From positions 1 through 6,235 of the forward strand of contig JAAZNT010000442.1 in assembly GCA_012798145.1 (NCBI GenBank): a stretch of 6,235 bases of DNA, written 5' to 3'. The stretch comes from Thermoanaerobaculaceae bacterium. GTDB taxonomy: Bacteria; Acidobacteriota; UBA4820. The notes below the pieces were generated by a model that saw nothing but the letters and a program-made list of their open reading frames with translations, was not told where the DNA came from and did no database searches. Numbering within the stretch: position 1 is the stretch's first letter; each line of letters begins with the position of its first letter. Shown here in pieces: positions 1 to 5,977 of the stretch. The position numbers and the translations under genes were made by a program.

Positions 1-11
1 AATTCTACAGC

Positions 12-37
12 TTAAAGCAATTGAAAAATTGCTTTAA
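12..37. terminator. Perfect 11-bp hairpin with GAAA loop, possible terminator of an upstream gene
   Basis: Positions 12-22 and 27-37 are perfect inverted complements separated by the tetraloop GAAA. A T-rich stretch follows (41-51) but not an uninterrupted U-run directly at the stem, and the stem is mostly A/T. The best reading is a weak intrinsic terminator for a gene ending left of the window. No coding frame enters from the left edge to confirm this. Confidence 0.35.
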
Positions 38-111
38 TTCCTTGAATTTTTACGGCGGCATTGGTGCAGCCCCTCATCTTCCTTGCATTTTGCCCATTGG
101 CGTCGGGACGC

Positions 112-128
112 GCTTGGCTTCGCCAAGC
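112..128. repeat. Short GC-rich hairpin between the two direct-repeat copies
   Basis: GCTTGGC (112-118) pairs perfectly with GCCAAGC (122-128) around a TTC loop. No U-run follows, so a terminator role is unlikely. The palindromic form is like REP-type intergenic units, and a TTC-loop hairpin recurs at 5843-5855 in the other intergenic block. Confidence 0.45.
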
Positions 129-227
129 AATCTATGTCAACCTTTTCTGCAAAAAGTTTTTCTATAAAAAATTTTTTTTATTATGAACTCCTCAGAGGTT
201 TCCGCTTATGGTAACCCCTCCTTTGTC

Positions 228-245
228 CTCCCCCGAAATGGGGAG
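228..245. repeat. C-run/G-run hairpin
   Basis: CTCCCC (228-233) pairs with GGGGAG (240-245) across a six-base loop. The flanks are strand-biased C-rich then G-rich tracts leading directly into the second copy of the 23-bp direct repeat, so this looks like part of the same repetitive unit. No gene is visible from 1 to 457. Confidence 0.4.
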
Positions 246-310
246 ATTGGGGGCAGCCCCTCGTCTTCCTTGCATCTCACCCCGCAGCGCCTATGTGCAC
301 TTATCTTCCA

Positions 311-366
311 TTTTCCCTAAGCAATCTCTGAACGCTTGTTAAAATTTTTTTAATGACAAATCTCGG
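311..366 (+). repeat. Intergenic element, copy A
   Basis: These 56 bases align without gaps to 5894-5949, with about 47 identical positions by eye. Both copies contain CAATCTCT, then CGCTTGTTAAA, then a T-run and ACAAATC. Inside each is an inverted pair: here TTGTTA (336-341), 12 bases, TGACAA (354-359). Both copies have the same orientation. This one ends 98 bp before the tgt start. It could be a dispersed non-coding repeat, a regulatory element or a decayed mobile element. Confidence 0.55.
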
Positions 367-436
367 ATAAAAATTAAAATCTTTCATCAATAAAATTTGT
401 AATTTGTGTTTTAATTTCAATAGTTGCAACTTAGGT

Positions 437-442
437 TATAAT
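437..442 (+). promoter_or_regulatory. Consensus -10 box before tgt
   Basis: A perfect TATAAT lies at 437-442. The best -35 at normal spacing is poor: TTTCAA at 415-420 with a 16-bp spacer. A start site near 449 would give a leader of only about 15 bases before the tgt ATG at 464. A 7-codon frame (ATG at 451, stop at 472-474) would begin almost at the transcript end and overlap the tgt start. Confidence 0.5.
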
Positions 443-463
443 ATCCAATTATGATGGTTGATT

Positions 464-1567
464 ATGGCGCTTAAGTTTGAGATTGAAAAGAGATTTGAAA
501 AAAGCCGTCTTGGAAAAATAATCACAAGCAGGGGGGTTGTTGAAACTCCAAACTTTATGCCGGTCGGCTCAAAAGGCGCAGTAAAGGGGATATCGGTTCC
601 TCTTTTAAAAGAGGCGGGAGCACAAATTATTCTTTGCAATACCTTCCACCTTTATTTAAGACCCTCATCAAAAACAATTGAAAAACTTGGGGGGTTGCAC
701 AAATTTAGCGGTTGGGATGGACCCATTCTTACAGATTCTGGTGGTTTTCAGGCGTTTTCTCTTGCTCCGTTAAAAAAAATCACAGAAGAGGGAATAAAAT
801 TTAGTTCTCCGACTGACGGTCAAAAAATCAACCTCACTCCAGAACTCGCTATAACAATTCAGGAAGAATTGGATGTTGATATCGCTATGGTTTTAGACCA
901 CCTTCCCTCTGGAAAATCAACCAAAAAAGAGCAGGAAATTGCAGTAAAAAGAACAACAAGGTGGGCGGAAAGGTGCAAAAAAGCGCTAAAAAACAGCAAT
1001 ATCTCTCTTTTTGGGATAGTTCAGGGCGGAATTTTTGAAGATTTAAGGGAAATTTCTGCAACAGAGTTAAGAGAAATAGGATTTGACGGATATGCCGCAG
1101 GCGGATTTTGCGTCGGAGAAGATAAGGAAGGGTTTAAGAGAGTTGCCCAATACACTGCAAAACTTCTTCCAGAAGACAAACCAAGATATTTAATGGGCAT
1201 TGGAAAACCACAGGATTTAGTAGATGGCGTCTTGTGGGGATACGACTTGTTTGACTGCGTTCTGCCGACAAGAAACGCAAGGAATGGCCAGTTGTTCACT
1301 TCAAAAGGGAAGATCACAATCAAAAGGGCAGAATATAAAGAGGACTCTTCTTCGCTTGATTCTGAATGCAAATGCTACACCTGCAGAAATCTTACAAAAG
1401 CGTATTTGAACCATCTTTTCAGAGTGAACGACCCGACATATGTTCTCCTTGCAACAATCCACAATATAACCTTTTATCTAAACTTAATGAAGCAATTGAG
1501 AGAAGCGATAAAATCAGAAAAACTTGAAGAAATCTGCCAAAAAATTAAAGATTTTTACCCCGATTGA
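464..1567 (+). CDS. tgt: Queuine/preQ1 tRNA-guanine transglycosylase (Tgt)
   Basis: This enzyme exchanges guanine-34 of GUN-anticodon tRNAs (Asp, Asn, His, Tyr) for preQ1, the committed tRNA step of queuosine synthesis in the cytoplasm. The product is 367 residues from ATG 464, close to the usual bacterial 370-385. Visible residues are D91 in TDSGGFQ (general base), GIVQGG at 184-189, GGFCVGE at 213-219, and D264 in LFDCVLPTRNARNG (nucleophile). Zinc ligands are C302, C304, C307 and H333; these and D264 match E. coli Tgt numbering, which supports ATG 464 over TTG 458. The substrate-pocket DECTPYP segment of many bacterial enzymes reads DHLPSGK at 145-151, so the usual cysteine is absent. No Shine-Dalgarno site is seen. 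No other queuosine genes are in view, so whether the cell makes or salvages the base is unknown. Confidence 0.95.
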   Translation: MALKFEIEKRFEKSRLGKIITSRGVVETPNFMPVGSKGAVKGISVPLLKEAGAQIILCNTFHLYLRPSSKTIEKLGGLHKFSGWDGPILTDSGGFQAFSLAPLKKITEEGIKFSSPTDGQKINLTPELAITIQEELDVDIAMVLDHLPSGKSTKKEQEIAVKRTTRWAERCKKALKNSNISLFGIVQGGIFEDLREISATELREIGFDGYAAGGFCVGEDKEGFKRVAQYTAKLLPEDKPRYLMGIGKPQDLVDGVLWGYDLFDCVLPTRNARNGQLFTSKGKITIKRAEYKEDSSSLDSECKCYTCRNLTKAYLNHLFRVNDPTYVLLATIHNITFYLNLMKQLREAIKSEKLEEICQKIKDFYPD

Positions 1568-1590
1568 TTTCATTTTGGTTGTTTTTGTCG

Positions 1591-1596
1591 TAAAAT
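1591..1596 (+). promoter_or_regulatory. Candidate -10 box, leaderless-type start of the response regulator
   Basis: TAAAAT lies five bases before the ATG at 1602, and no Shine-Dalgarno sequence exists in the 34-bp gap after tgt. A transcript starting from this box would begin at or next to the start codon. The -35 is not convincing (TTTCAT at 1568-1573, 17-bp spacer), and A/T-rich sequence gives such boxes by chance. Alternatively the gene is co-transcribed with tgt. Confidence 0.3.
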
Positions 1597-1601
1597 AAAA
1601 T

Positions 1602-2912
1602 ATGGCAAAAATTTTAATAGTTGACGACGAACGGGGAATAAGAGAAGTTTTAACTTCTATTCTTCAAAAAAAAGGTTACGAAACGAGCTCTGCGGGAGAC
1701 ATAAAATCTGCGGAAAACCTGCTATTAAATGAAAATTTTGATGTTGCCCTTGTTGATATGCTTCTTCCCGATGGAGACGGAAAAACTTTAATTCCTCTTG
1801 CTCAAAAGAAACTGACCAATGTTGTGATGATTTCAGGACACGCAACACTTTCTTCGGCAGTGGAAGCGGTGAAAATGGGCGCTTTCGATTTTCTTGAAAA
1901 ACCTCTTGACAGAGAAAAAATATTGATTGTCATCCAAAACGCTTTAAGAGAAACTGAACTAAAAAGAAAAAGCGAACCGCAAATTGTTTTCGTTTCTCAA
2001 AAGATGAAAATTGTTCTTGAAATTGCCGAGAAATATGCCCGTTCAAAAGAGCCGGTTCTTATTTTGGGAGAAACCGGCTCCGGGAAAGAAATCCTTGCAA
2101 GATTCATCCACAGGTTGAGTTCAAACTCAAAAGGTCCTTTTGTGGCTGTAAACTGCGCGGCAATTCCTTCTGAACTTGCAGAATCGGAACTTTTTGGACA
2201 TTCAAAAGGCGCTTTCACAGGAGCGGTTGAATCAAGAAAGGGGAAATTTCTGAGCGCGGACGGCGGAACGCTTCTTCTTGACGAAATAGGCGACCTTCCC
2301 TTTGCGCTTCAGGCGAAACTTTTAAGGGTGATAGAAGAGGGAAAAGCAACACCGGTGGGTTCTGACAAGGAGGTAAAATTAGATGTGAGAATTTTGGCGG
2401 CAACAAACAGCGACCTTGAGGAGATGGCAAAAAAAGGCAAATTCAGAGAAGATTTATATTACAGAATTTCGGGCTTGAAGATTGAGATGCCACCTCTTAG
2501 AGAAAGAAAAGAAGATATTCCCGCCCTTGCAGAACATTTTCTGAAAGAGGGGTGTCAAAATGAAGGATGGGAATATATTGAACCTCCAAAGCACTTTTTT
2601 GAAAAACTCAAAGAGTTTGAATGGCGAGGAAACATAAGAGAACTAAAAAGAGAGATGACGAGATTGCTTCTTTTCAGCGAAGGAAAGTTAGATTTGAAAA
2701 TTCTTGATGAGATAAAGGCGAAAAAAAGTGACTCAAGCGGGCTTAAAAATGCAAGAATTGAGTCGGAATCTCAAAAAATAATCGATGTTTTGAAAGAAAC
2801 TAAGGGAAATGTCAAAAAAGCGACAGAAATATTGAAGATTTCAAGGTCAAATCTTTACGAAAAAATGAGAACCTATAAAATCAATCCAGATTATTTTCGA
2901 GAAGAGAAATAA
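1602..2912 (+). CDS. Sigma-54-dependent response regulator, NtrC family (REC-AAA+-Fis HTH)
   Basis: This 436-residue cytoplasmic transcription activator remodels sigma-54 RNA polymerase by ATP hydrolysis after phosphorylation by a sensor kinase. The receiver domain spans about 1-118, with acidic pocket D8/D9, phospho-acceptor D52, S78 and K100. The AAA+ domain spans about 128-360: Walker A GETGSGKE (156-163), sigma-54 contact loop GAFTGA (203-208), Walker B GGTLLLDEI (221-229), FREDLYYR (281-288), PPLRER (297-302) and WRGNIREL (341-348). A Fis-type helix-turn-helix lies at about 390-427. All catalytic and contact residues are present, so it should be active. No kinase gene is adjacent, so the signal is unknown. 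It follows tgt by 34 bp, and its last 32 bp overlap the convergent MshEN gene. Subfamily (PilR, AtoC or ZraR-like) cannot be assigned from sequence alone. Confidence 0.93.
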   Translation: MAKILIVDDERGIREVLTSILQKKGYETSSAGDIKSAENLLLNENFDVALVDMLLPDGDGKTLIPLAQKKLTNVVMISGHATLSSAVEAVKMGAFDFLEKPLDREKILIVIQNALRETELKRKSEPQIVFVSQKMKIVLEIAEKYARSKEPVLILGETGSGKEILARFIHRLSSNSKGPFVAVNCAAIPSELAESELFGHSKGAFTGAVESRKGKFLSADGGTLLLDEIGDLPFALQAKLLRVIEEGKATPVGSDKEVKLDVRILAATNSDLEEMAKKGKFREDLYYRISGLKIEMPPLRERKEDIPALAEHFLKEGCQNEGWEYIEPPKHFFEKLKEFEWRGNIRELKREMTRLLLFSEGKLDLKILDEIKAKKSDSSGLKNARIESESQKIIDVLKETKGNVKKATEILKISRSNLYEKMRTYKINPDYFREEK

Positions 2913-3483
2913 TTTTATTAAGTTTTTCGTCAATAGCGTCAAGTTTTGCCTGTAATCTGACAAAAGCGGGACCAAGAGTTTGCAGTTCCTCAACCTCTTT
3001 TATTATCTCATTGAAGTTTTCATCTTGAGATTCAAGGTTGTCAATTTTGCTTTGAAACCCTTCATATCTCTTTTGAATAGCATCTCTTATACTGCTTTGA
3101 GGCGCCACCATCGGGACTATTGAAAATCCTGTCGCCCTTTCCAGTTCTTCAATTCCTTCCATATCCATCGGATCCGACATCGCTACGAAAAGGCGGTCTT
3201 TTTCAAGTCTGACGGGGAGGGCTTCCAGACGCAAAGCCATTTCCTTTGGAATTCTTGCGAGAACTTTTGGCGTTATTTCGATGTTGTGAAGCGAAACACA
3301 GGGCATATCAAGCTGTTTTGAAAGGAAAGCGGTTAAAACATTTTCATCTATAAAATGAAGAGCAATAAGGGTGGAACCAAACCTTGTTCCAAGTCTTTTC
3401 TGTTCTTCAAGCGCTATTTTCATCTGAACTTCATCTATCAAGTTCGCCTCAAGGAGCAAATCTCCCAGTTTCGGTTTAGCCAT
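2881..3483 (-). CDS. Stand-alone MshEN/GspE N-terminal-domain protein with coiled-coil tail
   Basis: The 200-residue product matches the N-terminal domain of type II secretion and type IV pilus ATPases (T2SSE_N, MshEN) but has no ATPase domain. Two 24-residue motifs at 5-28 and 34-57 are separated by 5 residues. Each has basic-hydrophobic-Gly at the front (KLG, RFG) and ends in Gln (Q28, Q57), the layout of the cyclic-di-GMP-binding MshEN motif. The mid-motif glycine is replaced in both (A13/N14; L42/H43). Residues 100-142 (VAMSDPMD, ATGFSIVP, MVAPQSSI) are typical of the family's second half. Residues 147-200 are charged and heptad-like, probably a coiled coil. There is no signal peptide or membrane segment, so it is likely a cytoplasmic ligand-binding adaptor (inference). 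GAGGAGG at 3489-3495 sits five bases before ATG 3483. The 3' end overlaps the response regulator. Confidence 0.85.
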   Translation of the reverse strand: MAKPKLGDLLLEANLIDEVQMKIALEEQKRLGTRFGSTLIALHFIDENVLTAFLSKQLDMPCVSLHNIEITPKVLARIPKEMALRLEALPVRLEKDRLFVAMSDPMDMEGIEELERATGFSIVPMVAPQSSIRDAIQKRYEGFQSKIDNLESQDENFNEIIKEVEELQTLGPAFVRLQAKLDAIDEKLNKIISLLENNLD

Positions 3484-3488
3484 AATAA

Positions 3489-3495
3489 CCTCCTC
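3489..3495 (-). promoter_or_regulatory. Strong Shine-Dalgarno site of the MshEN gene
   Basis: On the minus strand this reads GAGGAGG, five bases before the ATG at 3483-3481. It fixes the start of the gene. It also contrasts with tgt and the response regulator, which have no such site. Confidence 0.8.
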
Positions 3496-3512
3496 AATTA
3501 GTTTATAACATA

Positions 3513-3540
3513 TTATTCAAAAATCAAATTCTGGGAATAA
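3513..3540. promoter_or_regulatory. Inverted repeat in the divergent spacer, possible operator
   Basis: TTATTC (3513-3518) and GAATAA (3535-3540) are inverted copies 16 bases apart. A tighter palindrome, ATTC-TGG-GAAT, lies at 3528-3538. The site sits between the divergent MshEN and cupin-hcp transcripts, where an operator for either would be expected. It does not match an NsrR, FNR or HcpR consensus I know, and chance is possible in such AT-rich sequence. Confidence 0.22.
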
Positions 3541-3594
3541 AAAAAGCGAAAGGTTGTTTTATTTTGTGGAATCGTTATTTATTAGGAGGAGAGT

Positions 3595-3909
3595 ATGAAC
3601 GACAAACCGATGTCAGTGAATCTTGAAGAGCGCTTTCAATACGCAGAAAAAGGAATTGTATCAAAAACATTGTTCGACTCTCCCAAAATGAAAATAGTCC
3701 TATTTTGTTTTGAAGAAGGGCAGTCATTAAGCGAACACCAAGCCCCCTTCAGCGCCCAAATAGCTGTTCTTGAAGGCGAGGGTGATTTTCTTTTGGGAAA
3801 CGAAATTTTCAAAGGAGCAAAAGGCTCATTGTTTGTTATGCCGGAGGGACTTGTCCATGCAATTAAGGCAACGAAAAAACTTTCATTTGTTTTGACTTTA
3901 GTTAAATGA
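3595..3909 (+). CDS. Small single-domain cupin protein
   Basis: This 104-residue protein is nearly all one cupin beta-barrel, with no signal peptide. Motif 1 is at 42-68 (GQSLSEHQAPF ... LEGEGDFLLG) and motif 2 at 77-92 (GSLFVMPEGLVHAIKA). Of the metal-binding set, H48 and H88 remain. The second histidine of the HxH pair is A50, and the usual glutamate is not at its expected place, so metal binding is uncertain. The SEH-x-APF form is, as I recall, common among short anaerobe cupins. The substrate is unknown. AGGAGG at 3584-3589 precedes the ATG by five bases, and M6 is a less likely alternative start. Only 16 bp separate its stop from hcp, so the two are almost certainly co-transcribed, with this gene first. 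A role in nitrosative-stress defence is inferred from that alone. Confidence 0.85.
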   Translation: MNDKPMSVNLEERFQYAEKGIVSKTLFDSPKMKIVLFCFEEGQSLSEHQAPFSAQIAVLEGEGDFLLGNEIFKGAKGSLFVMPEGLVHAIKATKKLSFVLTLVK

Positions 3910-3925
3910 TTTAAAGGAGGAAAAA

Positions 3926-5587
3926 ATGTTCTGTTTTCAGTGTCAGGAAGCTGCAAAAAATTTAGGGTGCGAAAGTTTCGGAATGTGCGGAAAAGACCAA
4001 AAAACATCAGACCTACAGGATCTTCTTGTCTATGTTCTGAAAGGAATTGCGATTTACGAAGAAAAACTCAAAGAATTGGGTGAGAAAAAAATTGTTAATT
4101 ACGATTTTTTAATGGGCGCTCTCTTTGCGACGGTTACAAATGTCAATTTTGACGAAGAGCGCTTTTATTCACTAATTGAAGAGGCGATTGAGAAAAGAGA
4201 TAATGTGCGAAAAAGATTTTTATCTCTTTACAAGATGAAGCAAGGAAAAGATTTTAATGAAACCCTGCACGACAGCGCTACTTGGAGGGGAAGCAGAGAT
4301 TCTTTCCTCCAAAAAGCAAAGGAAGTTGGAGTACTTTCAACAGAAAACGAAGATGTTCGCTCACTGAGGGAACTTCTTATTTATGGATTGAAAGGAATAG
4401 CCGCTTATGCCCATCACGCCCTGATTTTTGGTTTTAGAAAAGATGAAATAGGCGATTTTGCAGTTGAAGCTCTTGCTTCAACAACCAAAAATCTATCTGT
4501 TGACGAGATGGTCAATCTTGTTATGAAAGCCGGGGAAACGGCAGTAGTGACAATGGCTCTTCTTGACGAAGCCAACACATCGGCATACGGAAACCCGGAA
4601 ATAACAGAAGTAAATTTAGGCGTTAGAAACAATCCGGGAATTTTAGTTTCAGGACACGATTTGAGAGACATCGCTGAACTTCTTGAGCAGACTGAAGGAA
4701 GCGGGGTTGATGTTTACACCCATAGTGAGATGCTTCCCGCTCACTACTATCCCGCTTTTAAAAAATATCCTCACTTTGCGGGAAATTATGGTGGCTCTTG
4801 GTGGAGTCAAAACGACGATTTTGAAAATTTCAATGGTCCAATAATTATGACGACCAACTGTATAGTTCCTCTGAGGAAAAACAACACCTACCTTGATAGA
4901 TTTTACACTACCGGACTTGCAGGCTACAAAGGAGCAAAACATATTCCTGACAGAAAAGAGGGCGGGAAAAAAGATTTCTCACAAGTTATTGAGCAGGCGA
5001 AAAAATGCGCTCCCCCAAAGGAAATTGAAAAGGGAAAAATCGTGGGAGGATTTGCCCACAATCAAGTTTTTGCCCTTGCCGATAAAGTTGTAGAAGCGGT
5101 TAAATCGGGTGCTATTAAGAGGTTTATAGTAATGGCGGGATGCGACGGAAGGCAGAACTCAAGAGAATATTTCACCGAAGTCGCAAAAAATCTGCCAAAA
5201 GACGCTGTGATTTTGACTGCGGGATGTGCAAAATACAGATACAACAAGCTTCCTCTCGGAGACATAGGCGGAATTCCAAGAGTTCTTGACGCAGGTCAGT
5301 GCAACGACAGCTACTCTCTTGCATTAATTGCCCTGAAATTGAAAGAGATTTTCGCCTTAAACAACATAAACGACCTTCCTGTTTCTTACGACATTGCTTG
5401 GTATGAGCAGAAAGCAGTTGCAGTACTCCTTGCTCTTCTTTATCTTGGAGTTAAAGGAATTAGATTGGGACCCACACTACCTGCATTTCTTTCGCCAAAT
5501 GTCGCAAAGGTGCTTGTGGAAAAATTTGACATAAAGCCCATAGGAGAAGTTTCTCAAGACATATCAGCAATGATGCAGGGAAATTAA
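3926..5587 (+). CDS. hcp: Hydroxylamine reductase / hybrid-cluster protein, class I
   Basis: Hcp reduces hydroxylamine to ammonia in vitro. In E. coli it acts as a high-affinity NO reductase and as a protein S-nitrosylation enzyme. The product is 553 residues, the same length as the Desulfovibrio enzyme. N-terminal cysteines C3, C6, C15 and C21 (CX2CX8CX5C) mark the class I [4Fe-4S] form of strict anaerobes, unlike the class II spacing of facultative bacteria. The mid-region absent from short class III proteins is present. All hybrid-cluster ligands are found at the Desulfovibrio positions: H244, E268, C312, C406 (persulfide), C434, C459, E494 and K496. It should therefore be functional and cytoplasmic. 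AAAGGAGG at 3913-3920 lies five bases before the ATG. No hcr reductase, ferredoxin gene or HcpR-type regulator is in view, so the electron donor is unknown. Confidence 0.97.
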   Translation: MFCFQCQEAAKNLGCESFGMCGKDQKTSDLQDLLVYVLKGIAIYEEKLKELGEKKIVNYDFLMGALFATVTNVNFDEERFYSLIEEAIEKRDNVRKRFLSLYKMKQGKDFNETLHDSATWRGSRDSFLQKAKEVGVLSTENEDVRSLRELLIYGLKGIAAYAHHALIFGFRKDEIGDFAVEALASTTKNLSVDEMVNLVMKAGETAVVTMALLDEANTSAYGNPEITEVNLGVRNNPGILVSGHDLRDIAELLEQTEGSGVDVYTHSEMLPAHYYPAFKKYPHFAGNYGGSWWSQNDDFENFNGPIIMTTNCIVPLRKNNTYLDRFYTTGLAGYKGAKHIPDRKEGGKKDFSQVIEQAKKCAPPKEIEKGKIVGGFAHNQVFALADKVVEAVKSGAIKRFIVMAGCDGRQNSREYFTEVAKNLPKDAVILTAGCAKYRYNKLPLGDIGGIPRVLDAGQCNDSYSLALIALKLKEIFALNNINDLPVSYDIAWYEQKAVAVLLALLYLGVKGIRLGPTLPAFLSPNVAKVLVEKFDIKPIGEVSQDISAMMQGN

Positions 5588-5618
5588 AAGTCTGCGTTTT
5601 GGATTAAAATGATAGGAT

Positions 5619-5691
5619 GAAGCATAAAGTCAAAAGTGACAGGCAGAAAAAAGATTGCTGATTTTTAATTTGTCACTTTTGACTTTGCTTC
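5619..5691. repeat. Long inverted repeat downstream of hcp
   Basis: Positions 5626-5641 pair perfectly (16 bp) with 5671-5686, around the core GTCAAAAGTGAC. After a two-base bulge (5624-5625) a further 5 bp pair (5619-5623 with 5687-5691). The loop is 29 bases, too long for a classic intrinsic terminator, and no U-run follows. Each arm core is itself an imperfect palindrome, GTCA-N4-TGAC. It lies 31 bp past the hcp stop. Candidates are a MITE-like element, an mRNA 3' stabilising hairpin, or a pair of regulator sites. Confidence 0.6.
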
Positions 5692-5834
5692 TTTAATGCC
5701 ACAATCCATTTTCCCACAAATTCTCCTCTTTTGGCTTTTTGTTGCAATTTTTAATTTGTTAATAGAATAAATTTTACTAACGACTTTCATTGTCAATAGA
5801 AGATAAAATGGAAGATATTCAACCAGAAAAACGG

Positions 5835-5859
5835 CAGGCAGTTTGCCTTCGGCAACCTG
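5835..5859. repeat. Bulged hairpin with TTC loop
   Basis: TTGCC (5843-5847) pairs with GGCAA (5851-5855) around TTC. Beyond a four-base bulge (5839-5842), CAGG (5835-5838) pairs with CCTG (5856-5859). It resembles the hairpin at 112-128 in loop and GC-rich stem. The rest of 5692-5893 holds no gene I can support, only AT-rich sequence. Confidence 0.35.
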
Positions 5860-5893
5860 AAACATAATCAAAAATCTTCGTACAAAACTTCCT

Positions 5894-5949
5894 TTTTCCC
5901 CAATCAATCTCTAACCGCTTGTTAAAGTTTTTGTAATAACAAATCGGGG
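5894..5949 (+). repeat. Intergenic element, copy B
   Basis: This is the partner of the element at 311-366, in the same orientation and ungapped over 56 bases. Its inverted pair is exact here: TTGTTA (5919-5924), 12 bases, TAACAA (5937-5942). It ends 82 bp before the ATG at 6032 that opens the + strand reading of the tandem array, much as copy A precedes tgt. Confidence 0.55.
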
Positions 5950-5977
5950 TTAATTTTCATTTTGACAAAGGCGGAGG

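Larger units (their letters stand above)
66..275. repeat. 23-bp direct repeat, copies at 66-88 and 253-275
   Basis: The two copies start GCAGCCCCTC and end CTTCCTTGCAT and differ at one base (A at 76, G at 263). Similarity extends a few bases leftward (ATTGG) with a one-base length difference. Both copies lie in the non-coding block before tgt, which is patchily GC-rich against an AT-rich background. I do not recognise the family. It may be debris of a dispersed intergenic repeat. Confidence 0.6.

Noticed and set aside
451..474. 7-codon upstream frame (MMVDYGA) overlapping the tgt start
   Set aside because: It is too short to judge and has no ribosome site. It is noted only because a transcript from TATAAT 437-442 would begin right before it.
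3533..3547. Possible sigma-54 promoter before the cupin-hcp operon (GG and GC at correct spacing)
   Set aside because: Only the invariant dinucleotides match. The surrounding -24 and -12 bases (GGGAAT, AAGCG) do not resemble TGGCAC and TTGCA.
3554..3581. TTGTTT-N16-TATTTA as a sigma-70 promoter for the cupin gene
   Set aside because: The start site would fall within or after the Shine-Dalgarno site at 3584-3589, which would remove the ribosome site that the gene clearly has.
5665..5907. 80-codon minus-strand frame downstream of hcp
   Set aside because: It begins with TTG, has no ribosome site, runs through the inverted-repeat arm at its end, and shows no recognisable motif. AT-rich intergenic sequence explains it better.
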